A stretch of 64,000 bases of DNA from Georgenia soli (GCF_002563695.1 NZ_PDJI01000004.1:1302001-1366000), one strand, 5' to 3'. Positions 32,073 to 40,993 are shown, counted from the stretch's first letter. Made by a program: numbers and translations. The notes: generated by a model from the sequence alone, not told the origin.

Positions 32073-32759
32073 TCAGACGCCGCCGCCTCCACCGTGAGAC
32101 GCCGAGCTGGTGGCCGCGATGATGGCGGCGTTCATGCTGTCGATGGCCCGCCGCACCGACCTTCCTGCCCAGTCGCCCTCGGCGATCTGCCTGGCTCGTG
32201 CCTTCAGCTCGCGCTTCTGCAGCCCCAGGGTCGCCGGGTCGATCACCTTGTGCACCGCGTTCAGGGCTAGCAGCAGGGAGATCAGCGCGGCGGTGCGCTC
32301 GTCGGCGGTCGTGCCGTTCTGCAGGGCCTGCGCGAGGCCGGCGCGGACCTCCGACTCGTGACGCACGTCCTCGGTGGGCCAGCGCTCTGTCGGGATGAGG
32401 CCGAGGATCCGCCCCTCCTCGGCGCGGAGGAGACCGGCCGCGACGAGGCGCTCGTACAGCCGGTCCCGTACGTGCTTGCCGAGCTTCGTGACCACGCTCT
32501 CGGGTTTCTTCCCCTCCCTGGCGACGACGACGGCCAGGGCGTCGTCGAGGACGTCGTCGCCCGTGGGGCCGGGGTCCCGGACGGTGAGGCGTCCCTCGTG
32601 GACGCGCTCGTCCGGGCCGGCGACGTCGACACGTTCGCGCAGCGCGAGCTCGACGAGCAGCGCGCCGCCGAGGGCGATGTCCGCCTCGGCGCCGGAGACC
32701 AGGAGCTTCCCCGTGCTGTCGTCCGTGACTGCGAGCAGGACGTCCTCTGCGACGAGCAT
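32073..32759 (-). CDS. GPP34-family phosphoprotein (Golgi phosphoprotein 3-like)
   Basis: 228 residues, mostly helical: MLVAEDVLLAVTDDSTGK, GGALLVELALRERV and the late LLLALNAVHKVIDP match the GPP34/GOLPH3 family. In eukaryotes the fold binds phosphatidylinositol-4-phosphate; the bacterial versions, frequent in actinomycetes, have no settled function. The protein ends in a Gly-rich tail. There is no signal peptide. It may be co-transcribed with the SRPBCC gene. Confidence 0.88.
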   Translation of the reverse strand: MLVAEDVLLAVTDDSTGKLLVSGAEADIALGGALLVELALRERVDVAGPDERVHEGRLTVRDPGPTGDDVLDDALAVVVAREGKKPESVVTKLGKHVRDRLYERLVAAGLLRAEEGRILGLIPTERWPTEDVRHESEVRAGLAQALQNGTTADERTAALISLLLALNAVHKVIDPATLGLQKRELKARARQIAEGDWAGRSVRRAIDSMNAAIIAATSSASHGGGGGV

Positions 32760-32924
32760 TCTTCAGGGTATCCAGCCCCTGCGCTGCCGGGGCTGAGATC
32801 GCGGCCGAGCCTGCAGGAGTCGGCCGCCGAGCTCAGTTCAGCGGCGCCCGGCGCCGAGTCGGACGTGGTCGGGGCTCAGATCGGCGAGCCCGCATCCCCT
32901 CCGGCTGCGGGCAGCGATTCCGCC

Positions 32925-33332
32925 TCATTGCCCCAGGCCGCGGGCCGGCGGGGCGATGACCTCGCACGGTGCCGCTGCACGAGCCAGCCGAAGGTCCGTC
33001 GTCACGAGGGGCACACCGCGTTCTGCCGCGAGCGCGACGTAGAGGCCGTCGAGCACGCGCAGTCGCTCACGGAGCTCGAACGCGGCCCTGAGGTGAGCGC
33101 CGGTCGGCGGGACGAGCACCTGCGGCAACGACGCGATGGCCGCCAGGGCATCAGCCGCAGCCGGCGTTGTGAGTACGCCAGCACGTTCGAGCCGCGCCAC
33201 AGCAGACAACACCTCGGCGGGCTGGTGGGCCGGCGCGATCACCTCGTGGCCCTCCATCTGGCCCGCCGCCCACACACCGTGACGTTGGTCGGCAACGATC
33301 TCGACGAGCGCGGAGGCGTCCAGGACAATCAC
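32925..33332 (-). CDS. vapC: VapC-type PIN-domain toxin
   Basis: 135-residue PIN domain ribonuclease. Acidic metal-binding residues: Asp5 in VLDASALVE, Glu in PAEVLSAVARL, Asp in VLDGLYVALA and Asp in VTTDLRLAR. Such toxins cut tRNA or rRNA when freed from antitoxin. Its start overlaps the stop of the antitoxin gene by 4 bases (ATGA), the usual antitoxin-first order. Confidence 0.92.
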   Translation of the reverse strand: MIVLDASALVEIVADQRHGVWAAGQMEGHEVIAPAHQPAEVLSAVARLERAGVLTTPAAADALAAIASLPQVLVPPTGAHLRAAFELRERLRVLDGLYVALAAERGVPLVTTDLRLARAAAPCEVIAPPARGLGQ

Positions 33333-33550
33333 GCGCCGAACTCCTCACGCACATCGTCCATCAGGTTCTCGATGTCGACCTGTCGCTCGGCACGTGGCGG
33401 CCTGGCGCGTTCGCGCGCCACCCAGTCGGAGATGTCGGAGGTTCGCAGAGCGCGCTCGACCGCCTCCTGCGTCAGCGCCGACAGCGAGATACCGCGTTCT
33501 CTCGCGCGACGGTAGAGCTCGTCGGGCAGATAGACGCTCACCTTGGGCAT
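33329..33550 (-). CDS. vapB: ribbon-helix-helix antitoxin (VapB-type)
   Basis: 73 residues: beta strand MPKVSVYLPDELY, then two helices, the N-terminal RHH DNA-binding fold. The C-terminal half (VDIENLMDDVREEFGA) is acidic and should wrap the toxin. As first gene of the pair it probably represses its own promoter; TACATT on the minus strand about 10 bases before the start is a possible -10. Confidence 0.88.
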   Translation of the reverse strand: MPKVSVYLPDELYRRARERGISLSALTQEAVERALRTSDISDWVARERARPPRAERQVDIENLMDDVREEFGA

Positions 33551-33623
33551 GCCCCCAATGTATCCCCATCAGGTGTCATGAAATACCCCCATCGCTCTCC
33601 ACGGCCTCGTCGTCGGAGACGCG

Positions 33624-33653
33624 GCAGCCCCCGGCCGAACGGCCGGGGGCTGC
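33624..33653. terminator. GC-rich hairpin after the NCS2 permease gene
   Basis: GCAGCCCCCGGCC-GAAC-GGCCGGGGGCTGC, a 13-bp stem with a tetraloop, lies just past the permease stop on the minus strand. It insulates the permease gene from the vapBC promoter. Confidence 0.85.
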
Positions 33654-33670
33654 TGCAGGGGGTGGGGTCG

Positions 33671-35140
33671 TCAGATCCCGAGCGCGCTCTGGATCGGCCC
33701 GAGGGCGAAGTAGATGACAAAGAGCACCGCGACGATCCACATGAGCCAGTGGACCTTGCGCGCCCCGCCCTTCCGGGCGGCGGAGAGCACGACGTAGGCG
33801 ATGAAGCCCGCGCCGATGCCCACGGTGATGGAGTACGCGAAGGGCATGAGGATGATCGTCAGGAACGCGGGGATCGCGATGGCGGCGTCGCGCCACGGGA
33901 TGTCCGTCACCTGCATCATCATCAGGAAGCCGACGATCACCAGCGCCGGGGTGGCCGCCTCGTAGGGCACGAACGCGGTGAGCGGGGAGAGGAACGTCGC
34001 CAGCAGGAACGCGATGCCGGTGACGATCGAGGCGAGACCGGTGCGGGCGCCGTCGCCGACGCCCGTGGCCGACTCGATGTAGCTGGTGTTGGAGGAGACG
34101 CCGGCGGCGCCGCCGGCGGCCGCGGCGATGGAGTCGACGACCAGGATGGCGCGGGTCCGCGGCGGGTTGCCCTCCTCGTCGAGCAGGTTCCCCTCGGCGC
34201 CGATGGCGACCATCGTGCCCATGGTGTCGAAGAAGTCGGCCAGCATGATGGAGAAGACGAGCAGGATCGCGGCGATCGGGCCGAGCTTCTCGAAGGCGCC
34301 GAAGAGCGAGAAGTCGCCGAGGGTGCTGAAGTCCGGCGCCTGCACGGGCGAGCCGGAGAGTGCCGGGACGGTCAGCGCCCAGCCGCCGACGTTCTTGTCC
34401 GGGTCGGCGGCGCCGACCTTGGCGACGGCCTCGACGATCGCGGCCAGCACCGCGGCCACGACGATGCCGATGAGGATGGCGCCGCGCACGCCCTTGACCA
34501 TGAGGAAGGCGATGGTGAAGAGGCCGACGACGAACACCAGCGCCGGCCAGCCGATGAGGGAGCCGTTGACGCCGAGCTGCAGCGGGGTGCCGCCGGGTCG
34601 GACGATGCCGGCGTTGACCAGGCCGACGAGGGCGATGAACAGGCCGATGCCGACGGAGATGGCGACCTTGAGCGCGTGGGGGACGGCCTTGAAGACGGCC
34701 TCGCGCAGGCCGGTGAGGACGAGGATCAGGATGACGAGACCCTCGAGGACCACCAGGCCCATGGCGTCGCCCCACGTCATGCCGGGCAGGTTGACGAGGG
34801 TGAAGGCGAGCAGTGCGTTGATGCCCATGCCGGCGGCCAGCGCGAGCGGGTAGTTCGCGACGGCGCCCATGAGGATCGTCATGATGCCGGCGACCAGCGC
34901 GGTGCCCGCGGCGACGGCCGGCAGGTTCGGGGCCGAGCCGCCGCCCAGGAACGCGCCGGTGGAGTCCGGCGTGGACAGGATCAGCGGGTTGACCACGAGG
35001 ATGTAGGACATTGCGAAGAACGTGACGAGCCCGCCACGGATCTCGCGTCCCACGGTCGAGCCGCGCTCGGTGATCTTGAAGGTCCGCTCGAGCCAGCTGT
35101 CAGAAACCCTGGGTGGCGCGCTCTGCGCAGAAGTGCTCAC
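33671..35140 (-). CDS. NCS2 family purine permease (AzgA-like)
   Basis: 489-residue membrane protein with about 12-14 helices. It carries the AzgA-group start (LERTFKITERGSTVGREIRGGLVTFFAMSYI), NPLILS, and DFFDTMGTMVAIGAEG, all typical of proton-coupled adenine/guanine/hypoxanthine importers. The start is a GTG at 35140 without a clear ribosome site. I looked for a purine riboswitch in the 100 bases upstream and saw none. Confidence 0.93.
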   Translation of the reverse strand: MSTSAQSAPPRVSDSWLERTFKITERGSTVGREIRGGLVTFFAMSYILVVNPLILSTPDSTGAFLGGGSAPNLPAVAAGTALVAGIMTILMGAVANYPLALAAGMGINALLAFTLVNLPGMTWGDAMGLVVLEGLVILILVLTGLREAVFKAVPHALKVAISVGIGLFIALVGLVNAGIVRPGGTPLQLGVNGSLIGWPALVFVVGLFTIAFLMVKGVRGAILIGIVVAAVLAAIVEAVAKVGAADPDKNVGGWALTVPALSGSPVQAPDFSTLGDFSLFGAFEKLGPIAAILLVFSIMLADFFDTMGTMVAIGAEGNLLDEEGNPPRTRAILVVDSIAAAAGGAAGVSSNTSYIESATGVGDGARTGLASIVTGIAFLLATFLSPLTAFVPYEAATPALVIVGFLMMMQVTDIPWRDAAIAIPAFLTIILMPFAYSITVGIGAGFIAYVVLSAARKGGARKVHWLMWIVAVLFVIYFALGPIQSALGI

Positions 35141-35236
35141 GGGGCGGATTGTGACAGACCGTCAGCAGCACGGGAACCAATATCTCGCCGTAGACGTTGA
35201 CGAAAATCACGTCCGCCTCGGGCGCCCCCGCAGGGG

Positions 35237-35392
35237 TCAGCCGACGGTGTTCTCGGACAGCCCGTAGTTCAGGTCGATCCACGGGAAGACCCAGGTGAAC
35301 AGCACGCCGACGATGGCGAGGGCCAGGACGAGCGCCTCGATCACCTTGAGCCAGCGCGGCCCGGGCAGGAGCCGCCAGATCGCTGCGTACAT
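35237..35392 (-). CDS. 51-residue single-pass membrane protein, sortase-coupled
   Basis: MYAAIWRLLPGPRWLKVIEA, then a hydrophobic helix LVLALAIVGVLFTWVFPWID and a short tail ending LSENTVG. The ATG (35392-35390) shares its A with the last base of the sortase TGA, so translation is coupled. It lacks an LPXTG signal. Similar tiny membrane proteins follow class E sortase genes in other actinomycetes as I remember; the role is unknown, perhaps as a sortase partner. Confidence 0.8.
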   Translation of the reverse strand: MYAAIWRLLPGPRWLKVIEALVLALAIVGVLFTWVFPWIDLNYGLSENTVG

Positions 35393-36192
35393 CAGCTCAC
35401 CTCCAGGAGCTCGGCGGGCATGCCCTCGCTGCGCGGGACCCAGCCGACCAGTTCTGCGTGGGTGATCCAGCGGTCCTCGATGCCCCACAGCGGGTGGCAG
35501 GTGGTGAGGGTGAGCAGCCGTTGGGTCGGCTGGGCCTCGGGTTGGCGCGGCACCGGTGCGATGACGTCGATCTCGGTCCGGTGGACGATGTAGTCGTCGA
35601 AGACCTCGTAGACGAGCCAGGCCTCGGCGGTCTCGACGACGATGCGGTCGCCGTGCTGGAGCTTGTCGACGTGCCGGAACGCCGCCCCGTAGGACATGCG
35701 GTGCGCGGCGGTGGCGAAGTTGCCGACGGCGCCCGGCATCGCCGTCTCCGGGTAGTGCCCCACGGCGCCGGTGTTGAGGACGTCCCACATCCCAACCCCG
35801 TGAACGATCGGCACCTGGTAATCGGCGCCCCAACGCGGAACGCGAAGGGTGGCGAAACCTTCGCCTTCGGCCACCGGCTCCATCACCGGCGGGTCGTCGG
35901 TGCGGAGCTCTGCCTCCTGCTCCACCACCGGCTGCTGGAAGCGCTCCTGGATCTCCGACACCGCGGAGGCCTGATCATCCCGCACCGCCACGTCGGTCCA
36001 GAAAACCTGCCAGACGACGAAGAGACCGACCAGGAGCCCTGCGGTCAGCAGGAGCTCGCCGATCACGCCCGCAATTCGCGTCCCGACGCTGGGGCGGCGT
36101 GGCCGGTCAGCGTTGCGCCGTTCGGCACGCCGGCCGGGGGCCCCGGATGTGGCATCGAGGATGTCAGTACCCACGGGGTCGGACGGGCTCAC
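35392..36192 (-). CDS. class E-type sortase
   Basis: 266 residues from a GTG at 36192 whose GTGA overlaps the small upstream gene. Residues about 35-65 hold one membrane helix after a basic N-terminus. The catalytic set is present: His164 (TAAHRMS), Cys232 (TLTTCHP) and Arg241 (IEDRWIT). Sortases cut proteins at an LPXTG-like motif and join them to the cell wall or to one another. A candidate substrate, an LPDTG protein, is encoded 2.4 kb away at 38588-39115. A longer open frame to 36345 is not likely to be used. Confidence 0.9.
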   Translation of the reverse strand: MSPSDPVGTDILDATSGAPGRRAERRNADRPRRPSVGTRIAGVIGELLLTAGLLVGLFVVWQVFWTDVAVRDDQASAVSEIQERFQQPVVEQEAELRTDDPPVMEPVAEGEGFATLRVPRWGADYQVPIVHGVGMWDVLNTGAVGHYPETAMPGAVGNFATAAHRMSYGAAFRHVDKLQHGDRIVVETAEAWLVYEVFDDYIVHRTEIDVIAPVPRQPEAQPTQRLLTLTTCHPLWGIEDRWITHAELVGWVPRSEGMPAELLEVS

Positions 36193-36308
36193 ATGAAGAG
36201 CGCGGCAACCAGCACCACGGTGGCGACGATCATCACACCAAGGGCGACGTACTCCACCCGTCGCCAGTAGCGCTGGCGTTCGCTGTACGACATCTTCTTG
36301 CGGGCCAT
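36189..36308 (-). CDS. 39-residue membrane protein, first gene of the sortase unit
   Basis: ATG at 36308, nine bases after GGGAGG. MARKKMSYSERQRYWRRVEY is a strongly basic head, and VALGVMIVATVVLVAALFM is one membrane helix running to the end. The stop overlaps the sortase start (GTGA). It is too short for ordinary gene calling. Not recognised as a family; it may be a membrane partner or a translational coupling leader for the sortase. Confidence 0.75.
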   Translation of the reverse strand: MARKKMSYSERQRYWRRVEYVALGVMIVATVVLVAALFM

Positions 36309-36489
36309 GTCGGCATCCTCCCAGACGGCAGAGCGTCACTGCCACGAGAACCTACCTGCTGACGAGGTAGACCTCAGGTTTTCGGGGATCCCTGTCACGA
36401 ATTGCGCAAGGTGCCCATGCTCCCGCCTCTGGCTTCGGACTCCGATTATGGGAGACTGGCGCAGGCTATTGACCAAACGGGGGACGTCC

Positions 36490-37950
36490 GTGGAACTGAA
36501 CGAGTACATCAGCATCCTGCGCAAGCGATGGATCAGCGTGGCGATCATCGCTCTGGCCACGCTCGCCGCAACCGCGGCGGTCACCCTGCTGATGACGCCC
36601 AAGTACAGCGCGTCCAACCGCATGTTCTTCGCTGTGGAGGCGGGAGACTCCGTCTCCGACCTGGCACAGGGGTCTACCTTCACCGAGCGCCAGATGACCT
36701 CCTACGCGGAAGTCGCCACCTCGCCGCTCGTCCTCGAACCGGTCATCGAGGACCTCGGCCTGAGCGTCACAACCGCCGGCCTCGCCGATGCCCTGACCGT
36801 CACGGTCCCCCCGGAGACTGTCATCCTCGAGATCACGGCGACCGACCAGAACCCAGAACTGGCCGCCGAGATCGCGAACGCCGTCGCCGAGGAGCTGACG
36901 GTAGCCGTCGGAGACCTCTCCCCGGCACGTCAGGACGGCACCGAGGCCGTCCGCGCGACGGTCACGAGCCCCGCAGTTGCCCCTACCGAGCCCTCCTCAC
37001 CCAACGTCACCCGCAACCTCGCGCTCGGGCTGGTGCTCGGCCTCATGCTCGGCGTCGGCGTCGCTCTCCTGCGGGAGATGCTCGACACCAAGGTGCGCAA
37101 CGAGCGGGACATCAACACGGTCACGGAGACATCAGTGATCGGCACCGTCGGATTCGATCCCGCGGGCGTCGAGCAGCCCGTCTTCATGTACGACGACCCC
37201 ACCGGGCAGCGCGCCGAGGCTGTCCGCCGACTGCGCACCAACCTGCAGTTCGTCGACCTTGCCGACCGTCCCGGCTCGATCGTGGTCACCTCCTCCGTGC
37301 CGGGCGAGGGAAAGTCGACGACGGCGATCAACCTCGCCGTCGCGCTCGCTGACTCGGGTGCTCGCGTGGTCCTCGTCGACGCGGACCTGCGCCGGCCCTC
37401 CATCGCTGACTACATGGGTCTCGAGGGTCGCGTCGGACTGACCACCGTGCTCATCGGCCGCGCCGAGATCGGGGACGTCGTCCATCCCTGGCGCGACACC
37501 TCGCTCGACATCCTCCCGTCGGGGCAGATCCCGCCGAACCCGAGCGAACTGCTGGGCTCCCGAGCGATGGCGACGCTGCTCGGAACACTCACGCAGTCCT
37601 ACGACATGGTCCTCATCGACAGCCCGCCGTTGCTGCCGGTGACCGACGCCGCGGTGCTGACCAAGCTCGCGGGCGGCGCCCTGGTGGTGGCCGGTGCGGA
37701 TCGCATCCACAAGGCCCAGCTGGCCGAGTCCCTGGACAACCTGGAGAACGTCGACGCCCGCGTGCTGGGCATCGTGCTCAACAAGGTCGAGCAGAAGGGC
37801 CGCGACGGGTACGAGTACACCTACGAGTCGTACTCCGCCGTCGACAGTTCCGGTCAGCCGGTCCCGCGCCCCGACCGTCGCCTCGCGCCGGGCTCCCGTA
37901 CCGCGACGTGGCCGGGGAAGCCGCTCGCGGCCCACAGCCGTCGTTCCTAG
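36490..37950 (+). CDS. polysaccharide BY-kinase: Wzz-like chain-length domain fused to tyrosine autokinase
   Basis: 486 residues from a GTG at 36490, six bases after GGGGGAC. Residues 1-200 are a Wzz domain with two membrane helices (about 15-36 and 176-195). The kinase domain has Walker A (SVPGEGKST, 269-277), Walker A' (VVLVDADLRRP) and Walker B (MVLIDSPPLL). A short tyrosine cluster (YEYTYESY) near the end is the likely autophosphorylation site. It should set polymer length and control export of the surface polysaccharide encoded downstream. It diverges from the sortase unit. Confidence 0.93.
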   Translation: MELNEYISILRKRWISVAIIALATLAATAAVTLLMTPKYSASNRMFFAVEAGDSVSDLAQGSTFTERQMTSYAEVATSPLVLEPVIEDLGLSVTTAGLADALTVTVPPETVILEITATDQNPELAAEIANAVAEELTVAVGDLSPARQDGTEAVRATVTSPAVAPTEPSSPNVTRNLALGLVLGLMLGVGVALLREMLDTKVRNERDINTVTETSVIGTVGFDPAGVEQPVFMYDDPTGQRAEAVRRLRTNLQFVDLADRPGSIVVTSSVPGEGKSTTAINLAVALADSGARVVLVDADLRRPSIADYMGLEGRVGLTTVLIGRAEIGDVVHPWRDTSLDILPSGQIPPNPSELLGSRAMATLLGTLTQSYDMVLIDSPPLLPVTDAAVLTKLAGGALVVAGADRIHKAQLAESLDNLENVDARVLGIVLNKVEQKGRDGYEYTYESYSAVDSSGQPVPRPDRRLAPGSRTATWPGKPLAAHSRRS

Positions 37951-38001
37951 CTTCGCAACGCGACCGTCCTCGGGGGTGGCAGCGGCTTCTTCGATCTGCT
38001 G

Positions 38002-38496
38002 CTACGGCAGAAAAATCTGCGAGCACAGCAGTTCCGCGTCGTGCTCCACGCACGCGATGCCGAGGCGAGTCCACCGGCCGTCGACGATGTTGTTGCGGTG
38101 CCCGGGCGACCCCATCCAGGCGTCGACCACCTCGTGCGGCGGCGCGGCACTGTCGACGAGGTTCTCCGCGGCTCGGTTCGTCCCGCAGGCCTCGAGTACC
38201 GGCTTCAACGGGGCGTGCTCCAACTCCTGCCCCACGAGGGCTCCTGCCCGGTCCAACGCCGCCTGCTCGCCACATGCTGACGGTGTGAGAGGCTCTAGCC
38301 CTTCGGCGACTCTAGCTTCGTTGGTGGAGTGAAAGAGCTCGTCGGCGTAGCGAGATGCCTCGGGCAGCGCTCCGGCCGCCGTCTGAGAGTCGGGGCTTGT
38401 CTCCGGCGACACCGCGTTCTCGGGGCCAGTCCCGCACGCGCTGACCGCAACGAGCAGCGCACCGAGTGCGGCCGATGTCCGATAGCCGATCCTCAC
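38002..38496 (-). CDS. CAP/SCP-domain lipoprotein
   Basis: 164 residues from the GTG at 38496, seven bases after GGGAGGA. The signal ends in a lipobox (VAVSAC), so the mature protein is lipid-anchored. The CAP domain has the usual NEARVAEGLEPL, AWMGSPGHRNNIVD and a conserved Cys pair. CAP proteins of bacteria are secreted and may bind lipid or cleave protein; the precise job is unknown. The upstream hairpin at 38520-38558 either ends the LPDTG transcript or sits in the leader of this gene. Confidence 0.88.
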   Translation of the reverse strand: MRIGYRTSAALGALLVAVSACGTGPENAVSPETSPDSQTAAGALPEASRYADELFHSTNEARVAEGLEPLTPSACGEQAALDRAGALVGQELEHAPLKPVLEACGTNRAAENLVDSAAPPHEVVDAWMGSPGHRNNIVDGRWTRLGIACVEHDAELLCSQIFLP

Positions 38497-38519
38497 CGGG
38501 GTCCTCCCGTTCTCGCGAT

Positions 38520-38558
38520 GACGAGGCCCCTGCGAGAGTCTCTCGCAGGGGCCTCGTC
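38520..38558 (-). terminator. 18-bp perfect hairpin downstream of the LPDTG gene
   Basis: The 18 bases at 38520-38537 pair without mismatch with 38541-38558 around a 3-base loop (arm begins GACGAGGCCCC). It lies 30 bases after the LPDTG gene stop. This is the longest perfect stem in the window. Confidence 0.85.
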
Positions 38559-38587
38559 GAGGCGGCGGGGTCGCGCCGCAGGGTGTC

Positions 38588-39115
38588 TCAGGCCTGCTGA
38601 CGGCGGGCGAACACGAGCACGCCGGCGCCGGCGGCCAGGAGCGCGGCGGCTCCGATGACCAGCGGGGTGCTGGAGCTACCGGTGTCGGGCAGCTGGCCGC
38701 CCCCGGCAGCGGCGTCGTCGTCACCGGCAGCGTCGTCGTCGGCAGGGTCGCCCACGACGATCTCGTGCTCGAGAACAACCTCGCCGGCCGCGTTCGTGCC
38801 GGTGACCTCGTAGACGGCCTCCTCGTGCAGGGTCACGTCGAAGACCGCGACGCCGTTGCCGTCCGTGTCGTTCTCGTCGTACGCCTCACCGGCGATCTCG
38901 ATGGCGGAGTTCGGAACGCGCGCCGACGCGATGCGGAGGCCGAAGTAGGCGTTCTCGTTCGGTCCCTCGAGCGTGACCTGGAAGGGCACGCCCTGGGCGA
39001 CGGAGCCGGGAACGCTCGCCTCATAGTCGTCGTCGCCGGTGTAGGCCATGGCAGCCGTCGGCGCCAGGACGAGAGCCGCGGCCGCGGCGGCGGTGCTGAG
39101 CACGCGTCGGTTCAT
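38588..39115 (-). CDS. LPXTG-type cell-wall-anchored protein
   Basis: 175 residues from the ATG at 39115, preceded by GGGGGAT; the longer frame to 39172 is not needed. Signal peptide (cut after AMA near 24), a beta-rich middle of about 95 residues with an acidic Asp/Ala/Gly linker, then the sorting signal: LPDTG, a hydrophobic helix and the RRQQA tail. It should be anchored by a sortase, and one is encoded nearby. It is the gene after DUF4012 (57-base gap), so both may be co-transcribed. Confidence 0.92.
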   Translation of the reverse strand: MNRRVLSTAAAAAALVLAPTAAMAYTGDDDYEASVPGSVAQGVPFQVTLEGPNENAYFGLRIASARVPNSAIEIAGEAYDENDTDGNGVAVFDVTLHEEAVYEVTGTNAAGEVVLEHEIVVGDPADDDAAGDDDAAAGGGQLPDTGSSSTPLVIGAAALLAAGAGVLVFARRQQA

Positions 39116-39172
39116 GGTGAGATCCCCCAGGTAAGTCAGTGCAAGTACTGCTGTCGTCCGAAACGTTATCAA

Positions 39173-40993
39173 TCAACCCGGATATGCGGAAGCCGACGCC
39201 GAAAACTGTCCGACCGACGGCCCGGGCGTGATGCGAGCGATCGGCGGTCCTGTCTGGTTCGGGCCCGTCTCGATCTCGAACTCGAGCGTCGTCATCTGTC
39301 CCGGCTCGAGCATCAGCCGGTGCGTACCGACCATCAGTCCGTCATGGACGCGGGTGAGGTAGCTGGCATCTGAATCGTCCGAGGTGGCGCTGACGATCCG
39401 CCCTCCGGTCGGTGCGTAGACGTGAAGGTCGGTACGGATGTTCCCGACCGGCACGACCTTCCCGCCGCCCGTTAGCAACGAGGGTAGCGACGCGATGCCA
39501 TCAGGCACCCGCGAAGTCACGGTGACGGTAACGGCAAGACTTTGGGATCCGTCCGGACGCAAGTCAGTGGAAGTCACCTGAGCGTCGACATGCTCGTAGT
39601 ACGCGATCTTGGCGCCGCTCCGGTCGTGAACGTAGATGCCCACCAGCGGAGAGTCACCCACTGAGCCGCGGAGTTCGCCGCTCAGGGTGGTGCCCGCGAT
39701 CAGCGCCTGTTCCTCTGGGACAGCTGACCAAAGCATCAGACGGCCCTGGCCCGCAGCCGTGTCGAGAGCTCCCATAAGAGCCGGCGGGTCGACGGGGCCG
39801 GACAGGAACGCCTTGAAGATCTGCTCGGCGGCCGCGGCGAAGAATGCGTCCTGGTCCTGCGGGTCGGCAACGTCGATGTACACCTGGTTCAGCAGCAACT
39901 GAGCCGCATTGTCCGAGGTGAGTTCGTGCCCGGTCGGCAGCGTCACCGGCCCGGTGGCGCCCAGGAGGATTCCCAGCGCCACTGGGTCAACTGAGAGCAC
40001 GCCGTCGACCTCAGTGCCGGTCTCGAGTCGCCAGACCTCACGGGCGAGCTCGGCGGTGCGAGGGAAGTCCGGCGTGGAGGTAACGTTTCCGGGGTATCGG
40101 CCCAGTTGTGTGCCGTACAACCCTCGCTCGGCCCGGGACAGGTCCGAGACCGGCTCAGTGAACCCGCCCATGGAGGAGGCCGACCTTTGTTCGGCGAGAT
40201 CTATCGTCCCGTCTTCCACGGTGAGAAGCACGTAACTGCCCGGCAGACCTCCGGTCGCACGCGGTTCGGAGTTGTTCTGGACGAGGAGGACGTACTCCCG
40301 GCGGCCGTCGGCCCCCATCATGGCCGGGATGAGTTTCACGGCCCTGGCGGCGGTCGCTGTCATCTCGGCGACCTGGTCCACCTGTTCGGTGAGCCGATCG
40401 ACTGGCCCGCGGATCTGCTCGAGCAGGTCGGCCGTCTCGACGTCTTTCAGCGTGATCTGAGCCGAACGCACGGCTTCGTCCGCTGAAATCACCTTGGGGG
40501 CAGCTTGCTGGAACGGCTCGAGATCGATCCGTCCGTCCACCGGCGATAGTCGGCCGGGATCGAGCACGTCGACAGCGTCAACGAGCTGCCCGACAGCGTC
40601 CGTGGCCAGATCGTCCACGACCACGCTGACCACCTGAAGTGTGCGGACGTCGTCACCGACAACCGGGAGGAGCCCAGCGAGATCCCAATGTGGACCATGG
40701 AGGGCCTCACGCGCAGCGTCCGCGCTCTCACGCATCCCTGCAGCAGTAGAGACCGCGGCCTCGCGTTCGCCACCCGCCACTTGGTCCTGGAGGGTCTGGA
40801 CGTCGTTGGCCGCGGCACTCAGCTCAACGTAGGCGGTACGGGCGTCCCAGGTGGCGACAAGCACGAGAAGTACCGCAGCGAGTCCCATTCCTCCCAGTGC
40901 TCCGGCTAAAGCGGCCCCCCAGGGTCCGCCGTTCCGATTGAGCAGGGACCGCCTCGAACGGCGGGACCTGGAGTGGGCAGGACCTCGGACCAT
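39173..40993 (-). CDS. DUF4012 membrane-anchored protein
   Basis: 606 residues. A basic head (RSRRSRRS) and one N-terminal helix (about 28-48) anchor it; the rest is outside the membrane. The core holds LLLVQNNSEPRATGGLPGSY, the diagnostic DUF4012 segment, and GVLSVDPVALGILLGATGPV. DUF4012 proteins occur in polysaccharide loci of actinomycetes and firmicutes and may be related to LytR-CpsA-Psr-like attachment, but function is not proven. Here it lies beside a polysaccharide cluster and an LPDTG protein. Confidence 0.88.
   Translation of the reverse strand: MVRGPAHSRSRRSRRSLLNRNGGPWGAALAGALGGMGLAAVLLVLVATWDARTAYVELSAAANDVQTLQDQVAGGEREAAVSTAAGMRESADAAREALHGPHWDLAGLLPVVGDDVRTLQVVSVVVDDLATDAVGQLVDAVDVLDPGRLSPVDGRIDLEPFQQAAPKVISADEAVRSAQITLKDVETADLLEQIRGPVDRLTEQVDQVAEMTATAARAVKLIPAMMGADGRREYVLLVQNNSEPRATGGLPGSYVLLTVEDGTIDLAEQRSASSMGGFTEPVSDLSRAERGLYGTQLGRYPGNVTSTPDFPRTAELAREVWRLETGTEVDGVLSVDPVALGILLGATGPVTLPTGHELTSDNAAQLLLNQVYIDVADPQDQDAFFAAAAEQIFKAFLSGPVDPPALMGALDTAAGQGRLMLWSAVPEEQALIAGTTLSGELRGSVGDSPLVGIYVHDRSGAKIAYYEHVDAQVTSTDLRPDGSQSLAVTVTVTSRVPDGIASLPSLLTGGGKVVPVGNIRTDLHVYAPTGGRIVSATSDDSDASYLTRVHDGLMVGTHRLMLEPGQMTTLEFEIETGPNQTGPPIARITPGPSVGQFSASASAYPG

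Noticed and set aside
35141..35236. Purine riboswitch before the NCS2 permease gene
   Set aside because: The conserved core (TATA arms and the pair of complementary loops) could not be found on the coding strand.
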